The position numbers and the translations under genes are program-made. The notes under the pieces were generated by a model that was given only the letters and a program-made list of their open reading frames with translations, was not told the DNA's origin and did not search any database. From assembly GCA_035582835.1 (NCBI GenBank), contig JAYKAV010003095.1, forward strand, positions 164,294 through 228,293: a stretch of DNA of 64,000 bases. Reading direction: 5' to 3'. The stretch is from Phoebastria nigripes (lineage: Eukaryota > Chordata > Aves > Procellariiformes > Diomedeidae). Positions 1-12,800 of the stretch are shown piece by piece (positions within the stretch are counted from its first letter, which is position 1; the number at the start of each line of letters is the position of its first letter).

Positions 1-1394
1 TCTTGATATGGAATAAGGAAAACCTATGCTTTTTATCTTTTATTTTTGTCACTTATGACCAGANGTTTTCTTTGATATTTGTAGTATGGTATTGCATTGT
101 TCACTGATGATTTCTGTCAGGGACTCCCTGAGTTCTTGAACAGAGGGATTTCAGGGGAAAAGGAGGTAGTGTGCTGCTTGACCAGCATGCTGTTACTTGC
201 TTCAAATAGCTTTAAGATATTTTCAATGCAGGTGTTTTCCCGTNGGAAATAAGAAGTTAATTCCTCCCAATAGGTGGTGTGTTCCTGGACTGAGCAGAGC
301 GTATGAGTTTTATGAAACTAATTTGCTAAAAATACAAGGAAAAGAAATCAATTTACATCAAACTGAATCAATTTGCACAGGGAAGTCATACAGGTAATTA
401 GAGCATCGCATATGCCCTGTCTTCACTTCCTTCAAAATAAGCCAAATAAACATTTGTATATTTCTAAAACATACCTGTAAATGCAATGTATTCAGCTCTG
501 GGGACTTGATATTTATTGCCAGTATTGCACCAACATATGTTGAGCCCTTCCTTCTTTGTGATTTGAAATTAACACCAATGTATTAAGCTAGTTTAATGGT
601 AGCATATTCTAATGAGGAAACAGTTTACAATCTGCTGTTTGGTTATGAGGGCCAGGTTTTCAGAAATGGCCACTAATCCTGTAATNGTATTTGTACATAT
701 ATTTATTTAATATATAAAATTCATAGCTGTGTTTGCAAACATCCATTTAGTATGGATGCTTTTACATACTAAAGTGGATTTTCAGAATTCAGTAGATTCA
801 ATGCGTTAATTTTGCTCATGCCACTTAGGTGCTCTCCAAAAAAAAAAAAAAGGCCTCTTGCCCATTGTGCCTTGTGCATAAAACTAACACCTCCAGAGGC
901 TGTGGTATCTTTGGTGATAATTTATATTTTTATAACTTTAAGCTTGTTTTTGTTAACTTTTTCATTCTCATGATCGAAAACAGTAACTCTAAGGCAAGGC
1001 TTTATATATGTCAGTTACTAACTACATGTTGTGAGTGACTTAGGAGAAAAAAGAAGCAGGTGACACACTAATGTCACAAAATCCCATGGATTTTAGAGGC
1101 ACATTACAAGCACAGTTATGTCATCCACATCACCACACTGAGAATGGTCTTTCATTTGCTTATCTCTGACTTGCGGGGCTTGTGTAGTTGCCATTTCCAT
1201 AGGGCCTCACACTCTTTTCTGTATCTATCCCCACATGCCACTGGAAGTTGCAGAAGTTTTATTAACTCCATTCTACTAATGGGGAATAGAGATGCACCGA
1301 ATATCATAAGAGATTGGACGGTTGGACCAGTGAGGGTTGGTATTTCTCATTGTTGCCTGTCATCATCAAAAGAATGAAATATAACTGAAAAAAA
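1..1394. other. AT-rich non-coding DNA
   Basis: No gene is recognisable. Open frames are under 80 codons and interrupted. An A12 run lies near 839-850. The stretch at about 1255-1300 (a C-rich piece followed by 'aatggggaa') recalls the tail shared by MIR and other ancient SINE/LINE elements, but it is too short and diverged to call. Confidence 0.7.
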
Positions 1395-1893
1395 TGTTCA
1401 GAGAAAGATGTATAGAAGAAAATTTGACAGAGGTCAATAAAATGAGGAGTGGCATGGAGAAGGCAAATAAGGATTCCCTGACCACTGTCACTGTTAATAC
1501 AGGAATGAGCAGGCATTTGTTGAAGCAAAGGGAAGCCAGATTTGGGACAAAAAAAAAAAAAACCCAAACCAACAAACAGAGAGAGTAGTTCTTCATTCAG
1601 TGCATAAAGAAGCTGCAGATGTCCTGGTTACATAATGTTGTGGATGCTAAAAGTTTACACAGGTTCATAAACAGTTAATTAATGGAAGAAAAGTCTCAAA
1701 AGAAGGTTCGTGTTGAGAGTCAGAACATCACAAAGTCCTAGACAATATTGAAAGATACCAAGCAAATATCACTATGTGCTTGTCTGGCTCTTCTGCTTTT
1801 TCTTTAACATGTGTTAATAGCTGCAGTTAGAGATAGGATACTGAATGGAAAGATCTTTGGTCTGACTTTGTTTGACTGTTCTCATGTTCTTTT
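1395..1893 (+). mobile_element. Ancient CR1 LINE, 3' end (decayed)
   Basis: This is the last ~500 bp of an old CR1 LINE in sense orientation. The order of landmarks matches the C-terminal part of CR1 ORF2 followed by the 3' UTR. A degraded version of the segment just after the 'LEKRRLRG' motif comes first (about 1400-1435). The 'agaggtcaataaaatgagg' stretch at 1429-1447 corresponds to the 'IEVYKIM' region. Then comes 'agtagttcttcattcag' near 1585, and 'gttgtggatgctaaaagtt' at 1638-1656, which is the conserved end of the reading frame. The 3' UTR follows, with 'tttggtctgac' near 1857 and a 'gttctcatgttctt' tail. All frames carry stops and an A13 insertion near 1550, so it is dead. It is much more diverged than the copies at 30 and 61 kb. 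The recognition comes from memory of the CR1 family, not from a search. Confidence 0.8.
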
Positions 1894-2699
1894 CTGGGTG
1901 CAGGTGTCTAGCTAGGGCAGATCTGTGCACAAATGTTTTGACTAAAAGTTGTGTAGAAATTCTGTAGTAAAGAAAGAAGTTAAACATTGAAGAGATCGAA
2001 ATCTAAATCCTAAAACTACTTTGGAACATATTTTTCTTCTTAGTCCTACTCTTTCCTATAAATGGAGCATGAGATCCTGTTATTTATACTGCACTTTTTT
2101 CTTGTAATTCTCTCTTAACTTTTTTCTTTTCCACAGTTTCCTTGCAATCATTTATCAGATTGCTGTTCATTTGCCACACTATGTCCTGTTAGAGTGGTGA
2201 TTAAGAACTCCCCCAGACAAGAAGGCTCCGTGCATCCTACCCATCACAGCCACACAATGAGGCATCATGTGTAGACTACAGAAAAGTCAGTCCCTCCAGC
2301 AAAAGTTCAAAAATAACTGATTAATAGTAAGTGAAATTCAGTACAACTCAACAATTTATTATGGAGCTTTGTGCCACTCCCTAAGAGTGGTTTTAAAAAA
2401 AAAATATTTAATTCCACTTAAATTTTAAAATAAACAATTTTCATGTGAAGTATTTGCAATCTTCCTCAAGGAAATCCTCACAAAATTGTCTTTCTTATCC
2501 ACATCATGTTCTTACGTTCATGAAAAATGACCACAGGTTTTACCTCTGCCTGAATTTATTTTCATTGCAAGCATTTTTAATTCTCCATTACAATTAACCC
2601 TAATGTGATTAATGCCAGATCAGACTGCAGCAGTACTAAGGGGGGGTAAAAACTGGATGGCTGGAATAAATAAAGCCATTCTCCTGTCCTATGCTACAA

Positions 2700-2725
2700 A
2701 AATAATAATAATAATAATAAAAAAA
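2700..2725. repeat. (AAT)n microsatellite
   Basis: About seven AAT units run into a short A tract. It has no visible relation to a transposon tail. Confidence 0.9.
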
Positions 2726-3250
2726 TGGTGTGAATGGATAACTGCTAGCTGCCTGACAAATAGCCAAGCAACGAATAGTGTATGAGGTACAGTTTACATC
2801 ATAGGCTCACAGGACGCTGTAGGTTTTCAACTCTGCTGGTGAGACAGGACGGAAACCTGGTGAGACAGGTCTATCAGTATGAGGAGGAAAGTTCTCNGTG
2901 TCTGAAGCTCGCAAACATTGTTTGGGGCTGGGGGGAGGGGGCTGAGGAAAGGGGAGCAGGCCTGTGATAAGACTGAGAGCTAAAAAAAAAGAAAATCAAG
3001 ATGTTTATTAATCCAAAACCTTATACAATGCAGTAATCTGAACACCTCAACCGAAAGTGACCAGATTAATTGGTCTGAGAGAACAGAAATGCAAGGTAGA
3101 AACCTTGAGGCTTAAGGAACAGCTGGACATTAGAAGCACAAGAGAAAATCCCACAAAAAACCAGTGCTTTGCAAGCATGTTTTTCTTTTTTTCCACATGA
3201 TGCCGCAGTGGTGTTTGGTCTGTTTCAACGTTGACTGGCAATTTTCTCAG

Positions 3251-3346
3251 CAGGCTGCAGCTGGCTCAAGAACTGTGGTCACTTGGGCACTGCAAGGAGG
3301 CAATGAGGGCAGAGGCAAGCTATACTTCGAAATACCTGGTTTTGAG
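3251..3346 (+). other. Weak exon-like segment (32 codons, phase 0)
   Basis: The segment is open in one frame for exactly 32 codons. On the left it follows a pyrimidine-rich tract ending 'ttttctcag', a fair splice acceptor. On the right it is followed by 'gtaaaa' after GAG, a fair donor. Both junctions fall in phase 0. It is more GC-rich than its flanks. The predicted peptide (it starts QAAAGS and contains VVTWALQGG and YFEIPG) matches no family I recognise. No companion exon is visible nearby. Chance occurrence in 64 kb is quite possible, so this is a candidate only. Confidence 0.13.
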
Positions 3347-3895
3347 GTAAAACATCTTTTGTCTCAACTTTCAACACAGGAACAGTAAAAGAGATTTAAG
3401 ATTATGTGTTTATCTTCTATAATAGTTTCTTTTGTGACAGAGCTTCTGGAAATCAAAGGTAGATAGATGGTTGTCAGCATTCCTGCTTCAGTTCCAACAC
3501 CCTGCATCATATATCATAGCTCGAAAGCTATCATCAAGTGCATTCATAAAGTCAATTTGATGACAATTTCTCAAATGATGGAAGACCAGTCTCACTGTGT
3601 GAGTGGGTACATGTGTGTATGCCTCTCACTTGAAATGTGAGAGGCAGAATAGGTGATTGAGGGTGATACGCATTTTATAGAGGTGGTGGGGCTTCGGAAA
3701 ATTTGTTCATGAGGAAAATGCTTTTGACATATGCAGGTTCTGAAAGAAAGGTGCATGATGCACATGTTGAAAAGATAACTGAAGAACAGAGGTAGACAAT
3801 CTTTGTTCATCTTCTGAATGGTTCGTTTGTCAAGCAGATTTGTTCAACCAAAACTATTTGTTAATTTAGATTGAAATTGGCAGCTTCCTTTGGGA

Positions 3896-3922
3896 TAAAA
3901 TAAATAAATAAATAAATAAAAA
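3896..3922. repeat. (AAAT)n microsatellite
   Basis: About six near-perfect AAAT units. Confidence 0.9.
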
Positions 3923-5950
3923 GATTTGTGTGAGACAGAAACTAGAAAAAAATGAACGTTTGTTTTTCCTTTTTAAGAGTAATGTTTGTAGTTTTTGTAA
4001 AACACCAAAAGTAAAACATTAAGTCGACAGAAATATTTTCAGCTTAAAGACAATTCCTTTAAATGTGCTTTGATTTTTGAATTTTTTTAGAGGAAGAAAC
4101 TGAAAACAATAGTATTTGCATCTCTGCTATAAAATTTTTAGAGATTACATGACAGATAAAGGATATCTCACGATAAATGTTTCTCACATGATGACCACTT
4201 CCAAATATGAGGTTAAGAATAATTTTATGTCTGTTTCAAAGTTTAGAAAAAAATGACATTGTCAATAACACCTTAAAGCAGTGTATAATAAAAAGATAAA
4301 CTTATTTAAGCAGATCATGATTTGTTAAAAGTTGCAAGTATATCATCATAATTTGTAAATCTTTCATTCACATAAACACTTATTTGTTTGTAACAAATAA
4401 GAAATATGATAGTCAAACATAANAAATACATTTTCCTTTCTGTATTGTTTTGCTATCTATAGTTATTAAGTAGCTGACTGGATTTATTTCTCTCAATGGA
4501 AAATATTTCTGAGAGCAATTTTGAGTTAGAAAACACTTTCTGAAGATTACAGTATGCATTCTACCAACAGACAGAAAAAGTCTTAACAAAATGTATCTGG
4601 GCAGCAAAATGATCTGAGATGATGAAGGAAAATTACACTCTTGTCAAAACAGTATTCAGTATTTGACAGCATTCATTTTAATGGTAGAATAGAACAGCCT
4701 GTTTGACCAAAAGCTACAGAAACTTTTTAGCTATTTGACACATTATTTTTGCCATAAACCAGCTTTGAGTGAGCTGCCAATCATTTGTACCTTGTAAGAA
4801 AAAAGCAAATATCCCAAACAACAGTGAAAGTCAATCCTTAAAGTCTTTCAAACCAAACTTTTCAGAACACATTTATTTGGGGAACCTGGTAGAGAGTTTC
4901 TTTATGTTCTGTATGCATAGGGGATGCAAGTACTAAAAATGAATTTATTGCTGAATTTGAAAAAAAGAATTCTTGGCTTGCACATCCAGTAACCTAAGCA
5001 CTTAGTAGGAGATTGACTCTAAGAGGACGTCTACTTGATTTGACCCGTTAGGCCTCCCATGCTCTGTTGAGGAAAAATAGGAGGATTATTCAATTCATAA
5101 AGTCAGCCAGAACAGAGTATCCCTAGCACAGATACTGCATAACGCTACTGCAAACTTCTCTAGGAAGCCAGGCAGCTTCCTCTACATCTTAATTTAGCAA
5201 ACTTTAGTGCAGTAGGTTGGTCAGTTACACCACAGTTAGGAAAATCCTGAAGAAATGCAGAAAGTACACAGCAAGTTTCTCCCTTTATTCTTTTTTTTCA
5301 CACCTTTGTTATTCTGCATTAACTATTCATAGTACAGTGATGTTCACAAAAATATATAGCTATGTATGTGTGTCTGTGTATGTAAATAAATTTCTATATT
5401 GCAAAAAGAAAACAAAAAGATGTCCTGATAGTGCTTTCAGAGGATAGGCAGCCAGCAGATGAGAGGAACATAAGGTAATAATTAGAAAATTATGAGCAGC
5501 AGTGGTGATAAACAGTGGGCACAGCTGTCTAGCTACTGTCAAGCTTTTTGTGAGCAGCAAGACAAAGGTATGTTTTAACAAATCACTTGGTTATGAATAT
5601 TTTAAATAACTGGAAGGGAGAAAACATCACTTTGAAGGACAGAAGAAGAAAGAGCAGATATTTATGGAAAGTGGTCAATCAAGACAGCATGAATCAGCAA
5701 TATGTCCACTAGTTCAATGATAAAGAAGTCTAGAGAAAGTATTTCTTTTTCGATTTGTTTTACTGAGAAAATAATGAAGAACGTGATTTTTACCAGTCTG
5801 CTCACAGTCAGGACACTCAGGGAGGCATTCTGTCATGAGTACATAAAGAACGTATGGAGAAGGACGTGCAATAATGCTCCCAAAGATGCTGGCAAGAATC
5901 TGCGTAGTAGGTTAACAGAGTAACACACCCTTCCACCTCCTCTTTCGTTC

Positions 5951-6000
5951 TTCCTTTTTCCTTTTTTTTTTTTTGAAAAAAGAAAAAAAAAGAAAAAAAA
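5951..6000. repeat. T-tract/A-tract low-complexity repeat
   Basis: A T13 run is followed directly by GA6, GA9 and GA8 runs. Transcribed, it could fold into a T/A hairpin, but it is simple low-complexity DNA. Confidence 0.85.
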
Positions 6001-9000
6001 CACCAACCACCAACCCCTTAATACTGTGAGCNAAGCACCAAGAGGTGTACCTTCATTGTTTTTCTGAAGAGCATCAAGATAGCTAGGTAGCTAACCTGTA
6101 CAGGTAGCTCCAAAGTCTGTACTTCTACAAATCAGCACACCTGGCTTCTGAGGACCACAGACTGTAGACATTTGGGCAGGCTGTCCATAGACAATGTATG
6201 GTCTTCATGCAATGTCCCTGGCAGAGCTGGATGGGGGGCAGATCTAGCCGAACTACATGTCCTGGGCATTTCTGGAACTACACTGTAATATTCACTGGGA
6301 AAGAGGAATGGCTTTGGTCAAAGTCACAGAGTGTTGCATGGGGGAATAGAGCTGGACACACACTGATAATATCTAAAATATGCTAAGTGGCAACAATTCG
6401 GGTAAATAAATGTCTTCACAGAAATGAAGACAGAATTTCCATTCCGTTAGATATTTTAATGCTTCAAATTTGGCTTTTAGTCAAAATTGCAAGAAAATGT
6501 CCACATTTTCCATTGAACAGGAATTCAGAAATACTGAAACCATTAATTTTGATAATTTTGTGTCCCTTTGAAAACATGAACCATAATCAAATATACGACA
6601 TTGAATATAATAATGAAATATTACATCACGAAAGTGAAGATAAAGCATTTAACTGGCAAAACTGGAACAACATATTTTAATCAAAGGCAAAATGAAATAC
6701 TAAAACCTTTCATTTCAATTTTTTTTAAAACAATGTCGACACTGAAATCAACCTTAACCCATGGAACATTTTTAATTCCGTTAAACCAGTTTTTCCATTA
6801 GAAAATTTTATCTAAAATTCTTAGATTAGTTTTACACATAAATTTATTAATTTTTGCATACAAGAGACAAATTCTACCCTTTGGAGAATTTTCAATCAGT
6901 AAGTTAATAAAATAAAATTTCTTAAATAGGATATTTTATTGTATTCATATATTCAGGAAGAATCTCTCAATATTTATATATGTGCACTATTAGAGGCTGA
7001 GATAAATTGTCTTTGAACAGCTATTCTATAGCAGCAAGGTTTCCATTAGCCCAAGTACTAAAAACTTCAAAATAAATGAATATGAGATCTATGATACTTT
7101 CTCACATATCATCAGTATCAGCTATTCCTTTACATATGTTGGTCTAAGCCTTCTTTATAGGCCTTTGGCTCTAAAAATAGAAGACTTGAGGTTTGCTACT
7201 CTAAGTAAAAGCATTTTTATGAGTGTTAAGTTAGTAACTAGTTTTCACTTAATTCTGATATTTTGGTTTTTTTTCCCATCTCCATTTTTAACTTGCATAG
7301 AGAATACAAAACTATCATCATTTGAAGCTGGGAATTAAAGTGGTAGATTACTTTTGTGGATATGCCCTTTATAAGTTTGCAATCAGAGATTTTTTTTAAT
7401 ACAAAATATTTCAGAGTTCTCACAGCATGCTCAGCTTAGGAAGATTTAACATTCTTAGAGACCACAAATTTTGTAAAGTGCTTCATTTTATAAATGGGTG
7501 AAATGGCTTTCTATCAGTTTCATACAGCTCTATCTTTATAGTACTACTTATAGCATCAGAAATATTAAGTGAATATTACTGTCATGATGGAGATGTCTTT
7601 TTCAGAAATGTGTAAGGGAAGATACAGTTCAACACTTTTAACAGAATGTAGCTGGAATCATGAAAGTATGTGCTATCTTCAGTTATGAAATTGTGAAATG
7701 GTGCTAATAAATTCAAATCGTAATAAAATGATTTGTGCCACCTTTCACCATTGGCAAAATGTAAGTAGAACTCTTAAAGGAACAGGGAGGAGACAGTGAA
7801 ATATTACACAGATGCAAGTCACTTATATGTGATTTCTGTGGTTCATGACATGTGCTAATGGTCACTATTACAAAACACAAAAAATGCTAGAAAATGCTAG
7901 AATGCCTGACAGACATTATTGTTAAATAGGGGGTGTGAGAATTTTTAACTATCTCACGACAAATGACTGTGACTTTTTTTGAAGTATCTTTTTTTTTTTC
8001 TTTTTCTACTGTCTCTGTCATTATTTTTCTCTGTGAATTGTAATATTTCATGAATTTTGCAAGAATCAGTCTCCAGGACAGCAACAGCAATGGACACAAA
8101 ATTAGATCCCCTGGAACGATAATTGCACATATTGCACATTTGTGGTTGAAGCATAGTTAGGTTGATGGTGTTGTTCAGAGTTGTATTCGATACGTGGATG
8201 AGACAGTGATAATTTATTTCACCTGTGAATCCAGAAATATTGCAAATGGATCTTCAAAACATGCAACAAAAATAACAGATGAGATCTGAGGGGGATGTTG
8301 TAAACAAAGGTGGACTTGGACAAGAGACAACTTTTTGAGAACAAATACAATAAATTCTCTGTGCTTGTTTCTAAACCTAGGAATTTCTTCCCTTCTCAAA
8401 CAGAAATTAGGGAAAGGAAGAACACATTATATGAAATTTCCAAAATCAACTGAGAGTCAAATCTTGGCCTCCTATGTACAAAAAATGAGGGAATGCTTGG
8501 TACAGACTAATAATGACTGTACAGGTTAGGTCTACATTTACTAATAGGGCCCACCAACCTGCTACAAGTTCGTGACTTACCATGAAAAAATGTCAAAAGC
8601 AAACTTACAATGGAGCACTATTAGCAGGAATGATGAGGCAAGCAGGGAACTCTGCGGTTATGTCCATCTGGTCGAAAAGTGGAAATGCAATTGTGTGCTG
8701 GCTTCATAGGGCTGAACGGTTCCTAGCAGAAAGGACAAGGAAGGCTGGAATTGTTGCTGTCAGAAGTTAAAGGGTTATAAAAAGGCACTGAGTATCAGGA
8801 TGAAGGGCATCATCCCGAATACTGAAATGCCATTAGTTTGCTAGAATCTGGGGCAAATTCACATGCTTAGAAACGCTCCAATTAGCTTAGAGAATTATGT
8901 CTCCTAATCTGACTTCTGTAAATTAATCATGCGTATTGCTCCTACTCCTCTGCAAATACGAAATAGTACATGCCTCTCTATACTTACGAATCTACTCGTT

Positions 9001-9721
9001 TTTAAGCATACGGTTTGCTAAATAAGACTGGACTCTGTACAAGTTCAAAGCTCAGCACAAATATTTTTCTACCAAAACAAGGCCTAAGTTACTAGCTGGA
9101 TGTCATACAAGATGTAACATTACGTTTTTAAAACTACTTCTTCTCTCATCCAGTCAAATTTATATTTATCAATGTGTATACATAATGAATGTGTTTATTT
9201 CTTTGTCAGTTTTTGAAGAAGTGCCATTATTCCCTGCTGTCTACGTCAGGCTCACTATGTCTTTGAGAATGACAGCACTTGACACTGTACATTAGTTTCA
9301 TTATTGGCACAATGCTGAAGTAGTTTCTGTATAGGAGACTGCCAGGATAGTTTGTTTTTTTAACTTTCTGTGTTCTATTTTTCATATATATGTATGAGAA
9401 AAAGCTAAAAGGAACAGATGATATAGCCATTAAAGCTAAGAAAATAAACTCCTTTCATCAAGTTAAGATATGTCAAACCCACAGCAAGTGCAGGGACTAA
9501 AACCCCAAGTGAGGATATAAGACATAAATGTACTAAGACAAAATACAGCGTTCCCAAAGCAAAGCATTATCTTAAAGCAACAATATCAATTAAGCAGCAA
9601 CTGAGTTCCTTTTGATGTGAGGTGAATGCCATAATAGACATTGTGGGCTTCATCCCTTGAAGTGCTGAGCAGCCCCATCTCCTGTTGATTGGTGCTCAAC
9701 ATCTTACAGAATCTGGCACTT

Positions 9722-9832
9722 GGGGAAGGTTTTCAAAGGCATCAATACCAGCTTGGTGCCTAACAGCTACTGACTTCCAAAGAATGGGATTTGGGCTTCT
9801 GACTGACATTTGTGCCTTTGAAAACTTCCCTT
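9722..9832. mobile_element. Ancient palindromic MITE-like element
   Basis: Two ~19-20 bp arms face each other: 9722-9741 ends in 'ttttcaaaggca', and 9813-9831 begins 'tgcctttgaaaa'. The arms pair apart from one extra G. The interior is a decayed imperfect palindrome ('ggtgcctaacagc' on the left, 'gggatttgggcttctgac' on the right). Arm and interior resemble the short palindromic DNA-transposon derivatives (Chompy-like MITEs) known from turtles, crocodilians and birds; I recall them as having ends like 'TTTTCAAAGGCACCTAA'. The preceding stretch (9661-9720, 'tgctgagcagccccatct') resembles a second such palindromic family. The family name is inference. Confidence 0.55.
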
Positions 9833-12800
9833 CCAAGGTTAGCCAACACTAAACAGCACTAGTATATCTACAAAAGAGAAGAAATCCTTTCCACTTCCCA
9901 TTAATTCTTAAACTCCATTTCTGTTAAGAAGGGTCCCTGCTGTAACCTACAGGAATACATACTTTTTGGCAGTCAGCTAATGCAAAATGCTTATTTTTCT
10001 TCTTGTTATTTATCATGCCATCTGGCATTATGTTTAAGATGCAAAAGAATTTAAAATGAACCTATTATTAAAAATGATTACATCTTTGACCTTGAAATGC
10101 TTCATAGCTCCATGACCCCATTACTAGAAATTTGTTGTTGGATATCCAGCATTTTAGAAACCTGAATGAGGAATATCCATTGAAATTGAGTTTATAAATT
10201 ATTTATTTTCATTTTAATAGAATGTGTCTTTTAATGAAAATGTAAAATAAAANATCTAAATAAATAATAAAGGATTAATAAGTACATTTTAAATTTAGAT
10301 TTCTTTTATCAGTTCATAGTAAGCTTTTTTTTTTAAGGAGAAAGAGAAAACTTATCTTCTTTACTACTAGAGATACATATGCTTCAATTAAATTGTAATG
10401 TCCCTATAGTGTAATCACTGCAGAAAACAGAATTCAGATCTAGGTAGCAGAGGATGCGAAATACATGTGAACACTTTTTAATCTAAGTAGACAGAACTGG
10501 TGGCTTAGCGTCTTGTTTTTATTAAGATAAAATGACTACGTCCAAGATACTTGATGAAAACCATTTATTGTGAAAGCCTATACAAAGCTCTTTTTCCTTG
10601 AAAACAGGTGAATCAAACAACAGAGCTGTGATCTACTAGCCAGTATTCAATTTGCAAAAGTTTTCTTTCTCTAAGCTTTTCCTCAAGGCTGTTATAGCTT
10701 TCATTTTTCCTACTTCTCTTTTTCTTTGTCATAAACACAGCTATACTTTCTTCAGAAAGAAAGTCTGGGGGAAAAAAGGATGCTATTTGCTGGCACATGC
10801 CTCTATTTTAGGCTAAAGCATTCCAATAATAGAGATTGAGGCTATTATTTTTTCAGCTGCGGCAACCATATACAGGATTAGCATTATCGGACATATTTTT
10901 CCTGAATGAAAGGTGGACATTGGATCCCTCAGTTTACACAGATTTAAGTCAACCATGTGATGTGGCTAAAAGAAGCCCACTTAATTATCTATAGCACAAA
11001 AAATTTGTAGGCCAAGTTGAATACGTTTCTCTATGAAATTGTTGTGAAAGCCAAGCCTAATCCTTAGAAATAGGTCTGTCCTAATCCATTCTTTGTGAAA
11101 TCAAACCTAATACAGGCCTAGTGTAAATCCAACATCATGAGACGGAGATAATGGTGGGGATTAATGCTGTGCAAAAAACTGATTCTTCAATTTGGCGGAA
11201 AAGGCAAAAAAACCCCAAAATACCCTATTGGGTCAGTCCCGGATGAAATATTTCATGTATTTCTCCTGACTGATTCAATTATCTTATATGACATAATTAA
11301 ACCAGCGAAGAACTCATCAACATTGTGATAATATTCTACGTGCTTTGAAGGAAGGGAAGTGTTCACTTCTTCCAATGCCAGTTATGTGATTAAGCTAAAA
11401 TAGAATTAAAAAGTCATTAGGAAATGCAGAAATAATCTTATAGTCGGAACTTTGCCTGAAAAGACTGGACTTTTTAACATGAAAAGCACTACCATTAAAT
11501 CTGCATTGCCAATTTGTTACTGTGTTCTGAAAATTCATGTTGGAGAAAAAAATAGAAACAGGAATTTTTTTTCTCCTAAATGTTATTCAGAGTCTGATAT
11601 TTTCAGTAAATTCCTGCAAAACAAACACACAAACAGACTTTCAGGCCCATACTGACCCACAAAAGATGAGTGCTTTGTCATGGAACAAATTACAGTAATT
11701 TGTAACTTAAGAAATTATTTTACAGCAATTAGCAAGGGGAAATCCCTACAAAGTTATGGCAGGACAGAGTTTATTGGATGAATGCTTTTAGTAACTAATT
11801 CAGGGATCCTTGTAATGATAGGGAGACAACTTTTTATAATGCATTATTAATAACAGTAAAAGCCAAGTTGTGTTGAATTTTATTCCTGACCATTTTTCCT
11901 ATAAGTTAGTTTTAATGTTATACAACTTATTGCTAGTTCCCCAGAGGACCATCTATTTTTAGTTAGCACATGATTATAATTTAGTGTACATTATGATATG
12001 ATTTATAGCATTTAAGCAGAAGAAGGAGAAAATGAGTAGGCCATGACTATTTACTGAAGTTGTTTGTTTATAATGTTTGTTGAACTCATAAAGTAATGAA
12101 GACTAAGAGGATGCATAGAAATCACACTGGCTGGATGTAGCTGCAATTTTAGCAGCCTCAAGGAAGAATACATTTGGAAGAAAACACTTCAAACACATCG
12201 GAATATCTTCCTCTTTACTTTCATAACTGCAAGTTTTGCCTTTCAGACACGTTTTTTATAAAAGTTCCATTTATAATTAGATTAAGGATTAATAGCCATT
12301 ATAAATGTTATATTATAACAAATCATGTTATAGATATGAGCTGCATTTGTTATTGAGGGCTGTAAAAAATCTCAGGGGGAGATACTGTAGATAGCCATGA
12401 CTATGAGCATTGTATTGTCTTCTTTATCTCTACAACATTCAGTTAAAGACATATTAAAAGACTTATCTATCCTATTAACCCCTTAATAATTGTATTCATG
12501 TTTCTCAGTCTTTAATACAAAGCCTAACTAGCTTTAGGAGGGCAAATGTGTCTCTCTGTGTGTTAGTTGAGTGGAGGCGGGGGGATTGAGGAAGGTGCAA
12601 ACCAGACATATTTTGATGGAAGCTATTAATAATGAGCAATAAAAACCAAAAAAGGAAAAGAACTTTTAACATGATGGTATTACTTAGAGAAATGACTGAA
12701 CTTCCCACCTACATTTTACACATGTTCTTTCTAAAACAAAAAAAAAATTAAAAAATCAGACATGCATTTTAATTGAACTAACTTTTAATGTAATGTCATC

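Larger units (their letters stand above)
1894..9721. other. AT-rich non-coding DNA, no gene recognised
   Basis: This is unique-looking AT-rich sequence with scattered microsatellites: an AAT run at 2700-2725, an AAAT run at 3896-3922, and a T-tract/A-tract pair at 5962-6000. The largest open frame (6387-6680, 97 codons) has no recognisable motif. The segment 6290-6360 contains 'caaagtcacagagtg' and 'gggaatagagctgg', resembling the tail of MIR-type or L2/L3-type repeats, but the match is weak. A 96-bp exon-like segment at 3251-3346 is listed separately. Confidence 0.65.

Noticed and set aside
6290..6360. MIR-like tail pieces
   Set aside because: Only two short matches ('caaagtcacagag', 'gaatagagctgg'), not enough to call an element.
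6387..6801. 97-codon frame and AT-rich sequence resembling an old amniote repeat with 'aatgtcgacactgaaat'
   Set aside because: The similarity is impressionistic and the low-complexity AT content makes chance likely.
11243..11256. Perfect palindrome ATGAAATATTTCAT
   Set aside because: About four or more 14-bp palindromes are expected by chance in 64 kb of AT-rich DNA, and nothing else supports function.
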